From the NCBI GenBank assembly GCA_050084985.1, contig JBITNC010000001.1, positions 214,024,001-214,088,000 on the forward strand: a stretch of DNA of 64,000 bases, in the 5' to 3' direction. The notes below the pieces were generated by a model. It saw nothing but the letters and a program-made list of their open reading frames with translations, had not been told where the DNA came from and did not search any database. The number at the start of each line of letters is the position of its first letter. Within the stretch, counting starts at the first letter, position 1. This stretch comes from Nageia nagi (taxonomy: Eukaryota; Pinophyta). This document shows, in pieces, positions 11,910 through 24,407 of the stretch. The translations under genes were made by a program, and so were the position numbers.

Positions 11910-14909
11910 TGTATATCAAATTATGAACCTAAAATGCAATTTAGACAAATAAATCATTCAACATAATTAATCATGAACATATTGGACAATACACATCAAT
12001 AATAATAATGATATTATATTCTAAAGTGTTTGAATACAAAAAGTGAGTTTTTATTGATCTATTTTAATCAGCATCTACAGTGATTATTGTGGATTGGTAA
12101 CAATCAGTGTGGATCAGTAATAATTGAAGCATGACTCTACATTCTCTATGCCATCATTGTGTTCATTGTAAACCTTTGGCCTTTGTTATCGATATGGTGA
12201 ATCACCGTCGACCGATCTTTGAATCATCGATGATTGGCTCTGTATGAACTGGAGTAATCTTCATAAAATTTTGAAGTGTTTTTGTCTATTCCTTATTGTT
12301 CTCTTTCACACTTACTTCAATCGTTCTTTTCCTATATTGACCCTGCACATAGAAAATGAATGAAGCATCCAAAGCATACCTATTCATACATATTAATTAG
12401 CAACATAATATGGAAATATAGTTGATATGAGATTTGCTATTAATCAAGCTTACAACCTTTTGCTAATAATCTCTTGATTTGATTTCAGCAGAGCTTCACT
12501 ACAGTAAGATTGGGTCCCTTTGTTCACATATAAAGCTTCAATTTATAAGCTTCAAGGTTTGTTATTCATTTGTTTTGGCATCACAAGATTCCAGGTAACC
12601 TCTCGACCTCAATTTTGAGGTGTTGTTATCTTCCATCTGTATCCATGATTACAAATTATACATACTAGGCTATTCTAGGCTTAGATTTGTTTGTTGTTTA
12701 ACTGTTCATGGATCGTCACTGATTTTTTAGCGATTATATATTAACATTAGAATGGTCACTCTATGGTCATTTTTTAATGACAAGGGTCGTAAGACCACTT
12801 GTTTTATATATGTTCAAAAAGATTGATCTGATAATATAATTTTAAATCTTATTTAATATTTTTATAAGGAGTTATAATTATTGTATATTCATACATAATA
12901 AATTCTTTATTGAAGCCCTGATGTACTTTACTTGCAATCATGCATTCATTTTAAGATCCCTGGGAGTTTTTCTAGAGCAAACAAAATAGGCCAGAGTTAG
13001 TAGATAAAAGCATTCCAGAATGAAATGATGACATCATAGAAGAAAGGATAAAGCTCAGTTGTGGAAAAGCCCAGGTTCTGGAAGAGGTGAGGTTAGCAAG
13101 AGATAATTGAAGAAGCCAAAGCCTGTAAATTAAGTGTTCTAAAAGTAAATGATAAAGCTCAGTTGTGGAAAAGCTTGGGTTTCAAAGATGATGAGGTTAG
13201 CAAGGAGTGATCAAATAGCTAGAGCCGGTGAGTAAAGCATTCTGGAAGGAAATGATAAAGCTTAGTTGTAGAAAAGCCTAGGTTCTAGAGATGATGAGGT
13301 CAGCAAAGAGTGATCAAATAGCCAGAGCCGATGAGTAGAACATTCCAGAATGTAGAGATGATGATGTCACAGGGAGAACAATGTTCACATTTTTGAATGA
13401 AACTAGGTCCCAGAAGTGATGAGGTCATCAAGGAGTGATCAAATAGCTAGAGCCAATAAGTAGAGCATTCCAGAAGTATGAAGATGACATCACAGGGAGA
13501 ATGATGTTCACATTTTTGAATGAAACCAAGTCTTAAAAGTGATGAGGTCATCAAGGAGTGATCAAATAGCTGGATCTGGTGAGTAAAGCATTCCAAAAGT
13601 AAGAAGATGATGTCATAGGGAGAATAATGTTCACATTTTTGAATGAAACCAGGTCCCAAAAGTGATGAGGTCATCAAGGAGTGATCAAATAGTTAGAGCC
13701 AATGAATAGAGCATTCTGGAAGTATGAAGATGACATCATAGGGAGAACAATGTTCACATTTTTGAATGAAACCAGGTCCCAAAAGTGATGAGGTCATCAA
13801 GGAGTGATCAAATAGTTGAAGCTAGTGAATAGAGCATTCCAGAATGAAATGATGATGTCATAGAGGATAAGATAGTCACATTTTGGTAAAGACTAGGTTT
13901 TGGAGATGATGAGGTCATCAAGGAATGATCAAATAGCCAGAGCTAATGAGTAGAGCATTTTGAAAGTATGAAGATGATGTCATGGGGATAATAATGTTCA
14001 CATTTTTGAATGAAATTGGGTCCCAGAAGTGATGAGGTCATCAAGGAATGATGAAATAGTTAGAGCCAGTAAGTAGAGCATTCCAGAATGTAGAGATGAG
14101 GCTAGCAAGAGATCAAATCATAGTTATTAAGAAGCTACATCATCTATAATCTACCCTATTTTTGTAATATTCTACCAAGTGGTGTATGTAGGTAGTATCA
14201 GTTAAAAGAAGGCTAGAATCTTGAAGCCATTTTTATAAATGTTTCTATTCTACAATTCTTATAACTATCATTACTGCAGTATAAGTATATGAAAATAAAG
14301 TGAAAGAAGGTCAAAAACCTAGTATTGCTCTTTACATTTATTCTTGAAGACCTATAGTTTTTATCAGTAATATGAAACCATCTTGACCTTTCTTATCTAG
14401 CACTTGTAATTTTCATTCTTAATTTGGTTACATTGTAGCAGCTTAGCTTGTTTCCTGAATGATAATTACAAGTTGCTAGTATAACTGTGTCTGCTACATG
14501 GTAAAGTAAAGCTAGGAAACTATTAGAGAGTGAGAGCTTGTACTGTAGCTGCTACACTAGATTCAAGCCAAGGTTTCACACACTATGAAAGCTCATGTTG
14601 AACTAGTGATCCACCTTTGCTTTCTCTCTTGTTACCCTAAGCCCTTTGCTTAAATTCCTCACACTCTACTCCTTTTTATTTCCTTTCCTGTTACTTTTTC
14701 TATGCCCAATAGATAAGGAATCAGCCTTCTCTAGAGATCAGACTATCCCCATAGTCTGTTCTTGATTTACTTTGGTTAAGATTATTCATGGTGCATATAT
14801 TACACAATTTTAATCAACAATTATTTTAATGTGATATATATTAGAAAAAATGCTTGTTTTATTTATTTATTTATTAAATTAAAGATAGGGTTTATTTTGA
14901 GTGTCTACA
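11910..14909 (-). repeat. Element 1, 3' LTR
   Basis: 3000 bp, TG...CA, a direct repeat of 29625-32556. It contains a block of about ten 105-123 bp tandem units at about 12990-14100. Several ATCGATGAT and GATCGTCACTG-like motifs near 12190-12230 and 12715 are shared with the other LTR. No gene is present; minus-strand open frames arise because the repeat period is a multiple of three. Confidence 0.92.
12990..14100. repeat. 123-bp tandem array inside the 3' LTR
   Basis: The phrase GTGATGAGGTCATCAAGGA recurs at 13416, 13539, 13662 and 13785, exactly 123 bp apart, flanked on the left by shorter variants. Units share CATTTTTGAATGAAAC and a GAGCATTC block. Because 123 is 41 codons, the minus strand stays open and reads a 41-residue repeat that begins MMTSSLLG; I regard that as a by-product. 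Confidence 0.9.
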
Positions 14910-14924
14910 TTTTGCCCCTTTTTT
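14910..14924 (-). other. Polypurine tract of element 1
   Basis: On the minus strand this reads AAAAAAGGGGCAAAA immediately before the TG of the 3' LTR. It is the expected primer site for plus-strand DNA synthesis and fixes the element's orientation. Confidence 0.85.
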
Positions 14925-15780
14925 GAATTATCAACCAAAGATAGGGTTGATAATTTTGAAAAATATATAATGAGAAGCTTTGTTGTTTGATAAAATTGAT
15001 AACTTCAGAAGTGACTATTTTCAGTATGATGATGTACAGTTGCATGACATTTCTGTTATGTTATTTTGCATGTCTAAGTGCACCTATACCGTATAAGTTT
15101 TCTTTAATATATGAATTGTAATAGTATTGTCCTTTATCTCAACAATGAGGTTTCAAGATGATCTCTTACATCCTGTGATTCTTTTGCCATTTGAGCTCAA
15201 ACTTAGTCTGATCTATTTTTCATATTTGACATAGTCAAAGATCATTGACAATCTTTTATTATTGTTAATGAATATAAAGTGATCATCGTGGATTTATATA
15301 GTAAAAATACTATCTTTATAATAGTATATTTTCTTATGAATATCTTAATTTCTTGTGTTTAGACTTGTTTTAATAGTGATTTTAATTATTTTACCCTAGT
15401 AAGTTTACTCAATACTAGTCCTTCATGTGCCGATGTATTTGGCAGTCATGTGACATTGGAGCATTCTTCTAGGTGAAAAATAATGTGATTTATAATGTGT
15501 TCATTTTCACCTTAGTGAACAAAGCTTTTTAATATTTTGTCTATACATAAATAAATTTTAAGATATTTAAAGAAAATATACTTCATTTTGTACATTTTCA
15601 AATAATATAAATCACCAACGATTACTTATGAATCATTGCCGATCAATAATCGTTATCGATTTGATTTAAATTGTTGATGATCGACATAATGATCGCTAAT
15701 GATCCATGACGTGAGGGTTTTTAAAACAAAACAATTTTCATTTTGACCTTTACTTGTCATTTGTTATTCTGCTTCACACC
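14925..15780. other. Non-coding 3' internal region of element 1
   Basis: AT-rich, with no reading frame of note on either strand. Near 15615-15700 there is a cluster of ATCG-containing motifs (CGATCAATAATCGTTATCGA) resembling those in the LTRs. Confidence 0.6.
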
Positions 15781-16329
15781 CTTCAAGATGCATCTACTTT
15801 AGAGTTGGCTAGTTTGAGAGGAGATATTGCATCCCTGAGGACTGAGATGATAGCTTTCAGACATTTTGATAGTGCTCGCATGAGATATAGATCTGAGCAA
15901 GATACCCTTCACTGATCTTTGATGGATGCCAATGCTCATATTACTGAGTTTTCTAGTGGGGTTACAGATCTGAGTGTCAGTACTCCCATTCCTTCTATAG
16001 ACAAGCATGCATATCAGTTGAGAGAGTAGAATTATTATCGCAGGGCTGTGGAGCTTTAGCTACCTAGTTTCTTGAGATATTTTTAGATGGTCCTAGTTCA
16101 CCACCTAGGCTAGTACTAGGGTTTCCTTGTTCACCAATTTTTGGTGGCTTAGGTCATTCAAGGAGTCATAGTTGTCATGCAGCATCAGTTTCTTGATCTT
16201 AGTCTACTGTTAGGGGTGTATCTCCTCATACATATGCTATAGGCTTGAGATCCATTACTAGGGATGAGGGTTCTTCAAAGCATCCTGGTGATCCTCATGA
16301 TGATATTGTATCTACTGGAGGACATTGAT
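15781..16329 (+). pseudogene. Remains of an ORF antisense to element 1 gag-pol
   Basis: On the plus strand, opposite to gag-pol, a frame from about 15781 reads DASTLELASLRGDIASLRTE, a heptad-like coiled coil. It continues with isolated TGA and TAG codons to about 16050, then shifts frame to a Ser/Pro/His-rich tail (LDGPSSPPRL, GGLGHSRSHSCHAA, SSKHPGDPHDDI) ending with TGA at 16327-16329. Base composition is clearly less AT-rich than around it. Tat-like elements are known to carry an extra antisense ORF between integrase and 3' LTR, in some lineages with a plant mobile domain; only a C-terminal piece would be left here, and I see no such domain. It may instead be a captured host fragment. The pyrimidine-rich stretch just upstream could be an intron end. 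Confidence 0.5.
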
Positions 16330-17105
16330 ATTCCTATTTTGATGATATATATATGATGCACTTTTATTTATTGACATTATGGCTCATGTTGATATGATGA
16401 TTATGGTGTTATATTTTCTTGATGTACTGTTTAGATTATTTTTATTGTGTGATGGATAGACTAATGGTATGTTATAGTATTTCTATGATTCTTGATGTAT
16501 GATCTTACATTTTTTATATTATAAGTATGAAGTGATATTATGTAGAAAACATAATTATCTTTTAATTACTTGATGATGAATAGATGTTGATGATAGATGT
16601 AACTTTCAGAATGTATGATGCATAGATATGATTATGAGCTATATGAGAATACTTGATAACATGAAATAACATAATTTGTTTAAATAATTGATTAATTATA
16701 AATTGCAACTAACTAACCTATTAATTGATTTAATAATTAATAACATATTTTATAAATGATGACAATGGTTTTGTGTGATGTATGCAAACATGATTTAAAT
16801 TTGATAACTAATCATTAATACCTAGTTTCTAATGATAACTTAATAAATATTTTAATACATCATTTAAAAAATGAATTTAAATTTTTGTATTGACTTTAGA
16901 TATTATTTAAAATATCTAAAATATGTATATTAACTTAATTAATTAAGAATCATTATTTTCAAATATTAAATCTTCTAGATTTTAAGATTATTTGAGAACA
17001 TATTTTTATTAAATTTTTGCAGAATCAGATGCATCATTTTCCATACTTGGAAATTTTTTATAATAAACCATTTGACATGGAAAACTAATTCTTTATGGAT
17101 GTTAT

Positions 17106-17580
17106 GAACATTAAATTTATCTTGGTTAGGAGAACAATAATTAATCATTCTTATCCTTTCCAAAGAAAAGAAAATTTTAATAATGTTCAAAGGTAATAGA
17201 GACTAATGATGTATGGATGCATATGAACATTAACTTTATCTTGGTTAGGAGAACAATAAATAATCATTCTTATCCTTTCCAAAGAAAAGCAAATTTTAAT
17301 AATGTTCAAACGTAATAGAGACTAATGACGTATGGATGCATATGAACATTAACTTTATCTTGGTTAGGAGAACAATAAATAATCATTCTTATCATTACCA
17401 AAGAAAAGCAAATTTTAATAATATTCAAAGGTAATATGTATATATTAAAGCATGGCTTAACATGAAACAATAGTGACTTTAAGAATGTATATGAACATTA
17501 ACTTTATCTTGGTCAAGAGAACAATAATTAATCATTCTTATCTTTCCCAAAGAAAAGCAAATTTTAATAATGTTCAAAGA
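17106..17580. repeat. 119-bp tandem repeat, four copies
   Basis: GAACATTA followed by a TTTATCTTGG block begins at 17106, 17225, 17344 and 17493. The first three are spaced exactly 119 bp; the fourth lies 149 bp on because of an insertion around a CATGAAACAATAG segment. Copies share CCAAAGAAAAG and TTTTAATAATGTTCAAA. Confidence 0.9.
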
Positions 17581-18000
17581 TAGGATGTATAATAGTAAAA
17601 AATGGGTTTTACAAAATGAAATGAATGATCCTAAACACCAATAAATTATATAATATGAAGGATATTCATTATAAAAAAAAGATTAAGTGACCTTTGAATT
17701 AATAACCAAGTTATTATAACATCTACCTTATCTTTCTTTATTTCAAGATTTTAACAACCTAAGATGATATCAAACAATTTATATGTTGATAAAAAACCTA
17801 AAACTCCATGTGTGTAGTGACATTCATTTCCCTTCTTAGATCATTTGACATGGAATTATCTCAGAAACATTAATGAGCTAATCCATCCATATGGAATGTA
17901 TAGAGGTCCATAGAAAGTTGCTTAACCACCTTGATCCTACTACAACCTTGCTCTACTACCAGTCAGGCATCCATAGCCCAAGTAGAGGATATTGTAATCA

Positions 18001-18045
18001 CCCAAGAATCATTGATATTATGATTTTTTTTTTAATTTTTTTTTT

Positions 18046-18080
<35 letters not shown>

Positions 18081-18101
18081 TCATATCAAATGATTCTTGG
18101 G
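18001..18101. repeat. Inverted repeat enclosing a T-run and (TA)n
   Basis: CCCAAGAATCATTGATAT at 18001-18018 pairs with ATATCAAATGATTCTTGGG at 18083-18101 with a single bulged base. The loop is two T-runs and a TA tract (18049-18077). It would fold as a long hairpin in single-stranded DNA or RNA. Confidence 0.8.
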
Positions 18102-18505
18102 TTTAGGATGAAACGAATAATAGGATAGATATGTAATTTTTCACTCTTAATGTTTCTAAAATAATTTCATTCAAATTCTTTTAGAATTCCTTAATGTATT
18201 AAGTGTTTGGAGTTTTTGATTTTTCTTCAAACATACAAATTTTATGTTTTTCTATCATCTAGGGTATGTCATTTCTTTATGAAAGAAAGGATAAAATGAA
18301 TGTAATGGTAACAAGGAGATTATTCTAAGATAACCTTTTCATACATTACACATTTATTGGATAATCACTATTACAATGACATGCAACATATATTTACATC
18401 ATACAAGGGCAGGGCACCCAATTGCCAAGTGACCTCTAGATGTTCCCATCTAGGTATATTTTTTAATTTTATAAATTTTATGTGTTTTCTATTTTTCAAA
18501 TTTTT

Positions 18506-18630
18506 AGGATTTTATGATTTTTCTATTTTTTAGGATTTTATGATTTTTCTATTTTTTAGGATTTTATGATTTTTCTATTTTTTAGGATTTTATGATTTTT
18601 CAAATTTCTAGGATTTTATGATTTTTCTAG
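18506..18630. repeat. 26-bp tandem repeat, five copies
   Basis: AGGATTTTATGATTTTTC begins at 18506, 18532, 18558, 18584 and 18610, a strict 26-bp period, with T-rich ends. Confidence 0.92.
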
Positions 18631-18667
18631 GAAATCTATTCGTGACGCGTTCAAATCGAGTTTAAAC

Positions 18668-19819
18668 TGCATCAGGATTAAATGAACAATGTGTTGAACT
18701 AAACAAAAAACTAAAATCTAATACCACTTGATTATGATAAATTTTTGGAACATAATAATCTAAGTGTTCAGATGTCATGGTTTGTGTGATTGAAATGAGT
18801 CATTCTTGATATCTTAAAGTCTGGTTGTGAGTACAATTGACCATTATTTTGGGCTTTTCTATAGGCCACAAAAGATAGAAATATATCATTAAATCATATT
18901 CTGATTTGGGAGAATACCATAACTCAAAGGCATTGATACAAATGATAACTTGATACCCATTTATTTTGACATCCCAACTGTAAGATTCACGTGTATCATA
19001 GAATGTCAAGGCCAATTTTTATTGTATTTCTATAGGCATGGAAAAAACATTTTAGTACAAAGGAGTAGGAGCATTACGAATAACTTTCATAAAGATATCT
19101 TTGTCATACCTATTTTCGAACCCTGGAAGATAACTTCCATTATTCTATACTCTATGTTCTTTTGATAGTCTTTCGATGATCTCATTTCTAACCTTTATTT
19201 GACTTATCATTTTAAGTTTAGAAATATGCAAAGCTTGCCTTTTCGCTAACTTTCATTCCCAAATTGTGTGTCGCATTTGCATGTGAGAACATCTGTTAAT
19301 TTGCCTATAATATTGTTGTGACGTTCTAGGAGGAAAAGCCACAAAATTATTTGAAAAATCATAAATCACCCTTTTATGAGGTAAATAATGTAGAATTTCA
19401 TCCATCCATTCTAGGCTTTTTATTAATTGTTTAATGCATTTCAGCCTAGCTAAAAGGATTGAATACTCAGTTAATTGATAATTTATGACAATCTTTGGTA
19501 TTCCATAAGGCCATTGTAAGCAGAAAGCCATTATTCTTTGTGATATTCTTTCCATATGGGTGAAATAGATTGGTGGATCTAAAATAATGCTTACTTTGTA
19601 TCCACACAAAGTGATTCCCCAATCATTATTCCTAACACAAAACATATGAAATGTTCTTTTATATTTTTCATCAATAGTCAATTGTAAATAATTAAAAAGA
19701 TTAAGATCAAATCTATGTCATAAATATGTTAATGTGAAATCACCTGGATATCTCAGTGGTGGAAATCGTACTTGTGGTGGCATTATGCTACCTTCAACAG
19801 ATTCCCTTGCCAAATTCAT
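18668..19819 (-). pseudogene. Extra ORF downstream of integrase in element 1 (unrecognised, duplicated motif)
   Basis: A single minus-strand frame can be followed from ATG at 19817-19819 (MNLARESVEGS, then PPQVRFPPLRYPGDFTLTYL) to about 18668. Its internal stops (for example TGA at 19253-19255 and 18800-18802) each fit a C-to-T change in CGA, CAG or CAA, and no frameshift is needed. Two segments align without gaps over 47 residues, one starting WGITLCGYKV (about 19600) and one starting WDVKINGYQV (about 18965). They share W, GYxV, FxLxWP and PKIxxN, so the protein contained a repeated domain. About 100 bases separate it from the pol stop. I do not recognise the family. It would add roughly 380 residues to the element's coding capacity. 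Confidence 0.65.
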
Positions 19820-19923
19820 CTTTTCTATTTTAATCATTAACACTTGACAAATATTAATACTTTTATTTATTTATTATTTTAACAATAAAATAAAATAAAA
19901 GAAAACTAATGTACACATTTTTT

Positions 19924-21110
19924 TTATGTATAGAAAGGTTGAAGATGCATGATATTTATAGGTTCACGTTCTTCATTTCCTTCTAAATCTGATAAATGAT
20001 AAGTTCCTCTACCAAATTGTTTCTTAATGATATATGGTCCTAACCAATTTGGGACAAACTTATCTCTAAGCAGTCATTCTATTCGTGAAGTTTGTTGATT
20101 TTCTTTTAAAACCAAATCACCTATTTCAAATTCATGAATTAGAGCCCTTTTATCAAAAGCTCATTTTATCCTTTTCTGATAAACATGCATATGTTCTAAA
20201 GCATTAATACATTTTTCATCTAATAATAATAATTGATCTAAGTGAGTTTGTCTTATTTCTTCATCAGAATTTTGATCACTTAGATTTACTCTAAGAGATG
20301 GTATTTCAAGTTCTATAGGTAGGATAGCTTCTATTCCATACACTAAAGACAATGGTGTTGCCCTAATAGGAGTGCGTACACTGGTACAATAAGCCCATAA
20401 GGCTTTTGGTATTTGAATATGCCAATCTCTATGAGAATCATTTACTAGTTTTGGTAAGATGTTTCGAATAGTTTTATTAGTAGCCTCTACCTATCCATTG
20501 CCTTGTGGATAATAAGGAGTGGAAAAACTTTGTTTAATCTTATACTTATCACATATTTGCTTTACATCCTTATTTTTAAATTTTTTTCCATTATCCATAA
20601 TTAACTGATTTGGCACACCAAATCTACATATAATATAATTTTCTATAAAATTCGTGATTCATGAGCCAACAGTGGAAGTCATGGGAATAGCCTCTACCCA
20701 TTTGGTAAAATATTTAGTCACTGTAATTATGAACTTATGTCCACCAAAATATGTAGGTATAATTTGTCCTATTAAATCTAATGCCCATTTAGAGAATGGC
20801 CAAAGTGATTGTATAGGATGCAGTTCTTGAGATGGTTGTGAAAATAAATGAGCATATTGTTGATATTTAAAACATTTTTTAACATATTCACAACAATCTT
20901 TTTCCATAGTTGGCCAATAATACCCCATTCGTATTAATCATTTTACAATTACAACACCATTAAAATGTCCTCCGCATGTTCCATCATGGGTAGAAGATAT
21001 AGCCTTTTTAACATCATTCCATTCAAGACATCTGAATAAAATATCATTAAAATTTCATCGATGTAAAATGTCCCCTAACAAACAATATTTAGTTGCTTTA
21101 ATTTTAAAAG
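19924..21110 (-). pseudogene. Integrase of element 1
   Basis: In minus-strand order: a zinc arm near 20990-20940 (HDGTCGGHFNGVVIVK, a TGA, then IRMGYYWPTMEKDCCEY and KCFKYQ); the core with SKWALDLIGQI (first D, about 20795) and GGHKFIITVTKYFTKWVEAI; and a C-terminal domain with SLVYGIEAILPIELEIPSLR (20352-20280), KRALIHEFEIGDLVLKENQ near 20140 and a final MHLQPFYT before TAA at 19924-19926. It is the DNA-joining enzyme of the element. The stop after VIVK is CGA changed to TGA. It is interrupted by a few stops, hence a pseudogene, but the sequence is readable along its whole length. Confidence 0.88.
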
Positions 21111-21234
21111 CTCATCGTGCTGATTTATTAAGGTTTGTAGGAAGATTTCCAAATTTTAAAAAGTCTATCAATTCTTTATACCAATTATCTTTATCATTTA
21201 TGTCAATATTTAATACATTTTTTTCTTCATCTTC

Positions 21235-21725
21235 CTATTGTAACGATGATTGAGATAATTGAATTATCTCAACTTGAATTGAAGATTGTTTAGGATCCTC
21301 TGGGATAAGAGATCCAATAGAAGCCATAGCATCTGCAAATCTATTAGATGATCTTGGTGCCACTTCTATAATAAATTGGTCAAAAGATTTTAATAATTCT
21401 TCAACTAACACTTTATACTTTTGAAGTAAAGGCTCTTTACATTGATAAATTCCTTTCAGTTGATTTACAATGAGTAAAGAATCTCCAATAAGCTTTATTC
21501 TTTTAAGTTTTAATTTAATACAAGTTTTTAATACTAATATCAAAGCTTCATATTCTGCATTATTATTAGTACAAGGAAATTTTAGTTTAAATGCATAAGG
21601 TATAGGGATACCTTGCGGTGTTATGAATACAACACCTGCTCCACCACCTTGTTCACATCAAGAACCATCAAAGTGTATTGTCATATCCCAATCATTTTTA
21701 GGTTCTATAGGTATTTCAATTTCAT
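21235..21725 (-). pseudogene. Archaeal-type RNase H (aRH) of element 1
   Basis: The minus-strand reading is HFDGS, then GGGAGVVFITPQGIPIPYAF, NNNAEYEALIL, KLIGDSLLIVNQLKGIYQ, and APRSSNRFADAMASIGS. All four acidic positions of the RNase H fold are kept: D in HFDGS, E in EYEAL, D in IGDSL and D in FADAM. One TGA after HFDGS breaks the frame. This second RNase H between the gypsy RNase H and integrase is the hallmark of the Tat group and is the main ground for classifying element 1. Confidence 0.88.
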
Positions 21726-21729
21726 CTAA

Positions 21730-23160
21730 TTAAAACACTCCATCATCAGGTAATTCAATGATAAGTGGTTTATTATCTTGCAATGGGGCCTCAGTGAGAT
21801 AATCAGCAATTACTTGTCCTTTTATTGAATTTTGTCCAATAAAATGTAAATCAAATTCAGTTAAGTGCATTATCCACTTTATAGTTCTTGAATTTTGATA
21901 AGTTTTATTCATCATATATTTCAATGGATCTACTTTAGAAATGACATATGTTGTATGATTAAGCATATAATGTCAAAGTTTTTTAGTAGCAAAAATGATA
22001 GCAAGACATAATTTTTCCAAATATATATACTTAATCTCGTAGCTCACTAGGGTTCTACTCAAATAATATATAGCTTGCTCTTTATTGTGTTCATTCTTTT
22101 GAGCAAGCATTGTCCCTAAGGTAGTTTCAGTAGATGAAATATATAACAAAAAAGATACATCTTTTCTTGGTGTACTTAAGATAGGAGGAGATAATAAATA
22201 TCTTTTAATTTCATTGATGCATCTTGTTGCTCTTTGCCCCAATGATATTCTATCCCCTTTTTTAATAATTTTTGTAAATGGTTTACATTTATCAGAAAGT
22301 TGAGCTATAAACCTTCTAATGGCTTGTAACTTACCCTATAAACTCTGTAATTATTTTAGATTTGTTGGAGGTGGCATATCTATTACTGCCTTCACTTTAC
22401 TAGGATCTATTTCAATTCCTCATCGAGACATAATAAATCCTAATAATTTTCCTGAAGTTACACCAAAAACACATTTTTTTGGATTTAACCTTACTTTATG
22501 TTCTAATAATCTATCTAAGACTTTAATTAGATCTTTTCCATGATCTACTCGATATTTAGATCTAACCAACAAATCATCGACATAATCTTCTACTATGTCG
22601 TGCATATAGTCATGGAATATATAAGTCATAGCTCTTTGATAAGTTGCCCTGGAATTTTTCAATCCAAAAGGCATAACTTTATAACAAAAGGTACCCCAAG
22701 GAGTTATAAAAGTCATTTTATGTTGATCTTCAGTAGCCATTTTTATTTGATTATAACCAGAAAACCCGTCCATCAATGATAACATATCATGTCCTGCTAT
22801 TGAATCTACCAGATTGTCAATGCTAGGTAGTGGGAAATCATCTTTAGGACAAGCTTTGTTAAGATCACAAAAATCTATGCATATTCTTATTTTTCCACTT
22901 GGTTTTTTCATAGGTACCATATTAGATATCAAACTGAATAATCTATAGGTTGTATAAATTTAGCTTCTAATAATTTTTGGAGTTCTTCTTTTGCCATTAA
23001 TGCTATAGTAGGATGCATCTTACGCAATTTTTGTTTAACGGGTTTAGCATCAGGATTTAATGTTAAATTATGTACTACTAATTTAGGATCTATCCCAAGC
23101 ATGTCTACATATGACCATGCAAATACCTTTTCTCATTCTTTTAATAAGGTTATAATTTTT
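21730..23160 (-). pseudogene. Reverse transcriptase and gypsy RNase H of element 1
   Basis: RT begins near 23110 (AWSYVDMLGIDP, KPVKQKLRKMHPTIAL) and needs a one-base correction near 22937. It then reads SNMVPMKKPSGKIRICIDF, NKACPKDDFPLPSID, SLMDGFSGYNQIKM, FITPWGTFCYKVMPFGLKN and the active site YVDDLLVRS at 22566-22590, with both aspartates kept. The thumb (LNPKKCVFGV, GKLLGFIMS) ends near 22420. The connection and RNase H follow at 21973-22242 (STPRKDVSFLLYISSTETTL) and 21730-21966 (RTIKWIMHLTEFDLHFIGQN). The catalytic residues look intact; the breaks are stops and a short indel. Confidence 0.92.
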
Positions 23161-23162
23161 TC

Positions 23163-24398
23163 TTATTCATTTTCTGTGAGGTTTTCTCCTAATTGAATAA
23201 TTTTAGGATTTTGAGGATCATTACTAATATTTATTTCTAAAACCTTTTCAGTAAGCATATGTGACCCTTCTTCTAATTGATTTGGTACTGGTATCCAGCT
23301 ATTGTCATTAACACTATATTCTTCATCATATTCTTGAGTTTGTTCATTCATGCATACTTGACTTTCATAGGAACCAAATATATGATCTACATTTTTGAAT
23401 TCATGTACCAAAGGATTAGATGATATAAGAGAGAAATCAGCAATCATTTCATCTGTAGAAGTATTGGCTATTATTTTGATTAAATTTTGATTTTCACTAA
23501 CTTCATCTATTTGTTCATTATTTTGATCTTCAATATCATTTTCTTTTATTGTAACCATATTTACCAATGGTATATATGCATATGAAACGATTGATGATTC
23601 GACATTTTTATTTATTTTTTCTTGTATATGTCTTAGTAAACCTAAATGACTCCAGAGTGGCTCAATATTTTTAATAAAGAGCCTTTTGACACCTTCTAAG
23701 ACATCCATTTCACTTAATTGTCCTTCACTTATATCAGCAACTTCTTGTATTATGGATTTTTTCTCTAAGATTTCTTCATTATAATCCAAATTTTCTTCTT
23801 CTAAATTTCCTAATTTACCAAGATTTTTATATCCATTCTTATAACCTAATCCACTTTTATCAGTGGGATCTTGGTATTGTAATTCAATTATTTCTCAGGG
23901 ACCTTGTTCATATCGACCCAATCCTCATCCTTGCCAATTACATTTGTTAAAATAGTTTAATACAAATGTTCTTGAACATGGCAATAAATATTTCATATCA
24001 TTATTGAAATATCCTTCATATATTTGATTGGATATTGTTGATATAGGATCTACTATTCCTGCATAAACAAACATTGTTTGATTAGGTATTTCACCTAAAG
24101 GCACTATTTGTCCAATCACACTAGGTGATTCAAATAATCTTCCCATTTCTTGTGATGAAGGTATACTAAATACCACATCATCTATATCATATTATCCCAT
24201 CCCTAAATCCCTTAATTTAATTTTTACTAGATATTCATTGGATGAGTTATTATTATATGTAGTATTTACTTGTTTTGATGAAGACGCTCCATGCTTTTCA
24301 TCTAAAGTTTTAGTAACTTTTTCCCAAGTATCTTTATCTTGTATAACTATATCATTTTTTACTTTTATGACTTCAGATTGATTCATATTTTTGTTCAT
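23163..24398 (-). pseudogene. Protease-RT linker with a G-patch, element 1
   Basis: At about 23945-23820 on the minus strand the reading NKCNWQG, stop, GLGRYEQGP and then SGLGYKNGYKNLGKLG has the spaced glycine and GLGY pattern of a G-patch, a nucleic-acid-binding motif that follows the protease in Tat-group elements. Downstream is a 208-codon acidic, low-complexity stretch (23163-23789) rich in E, N and I, typical of the spacer before RT. Short open pieces lie between 23925 and 24398. Assignment of the G-patch is by pattern only. Confidence 0.65.
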
Positions 24399-24407
24399 TA
24401 AGATAGT

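Larger units (their letters stand above)
16330..18660. other. AT-rich non-coding stretch of element 1 with small repeats
   Basis: No gene seen. It holds four 119-bp-type repeats (17106-17580), a hairpin around a TA run (18001-18101) and a 26-bp tandem block (18506-18630), listed separately. Other short ORFs here have no recognisable content. Confidence 0.6.

Noticed and set aside
16975-17190. 71-codon minus-strand ORF as a gene.
   Set aside because: It overlaps the start of the 119-bp repeats and has no motif or suitable composition.
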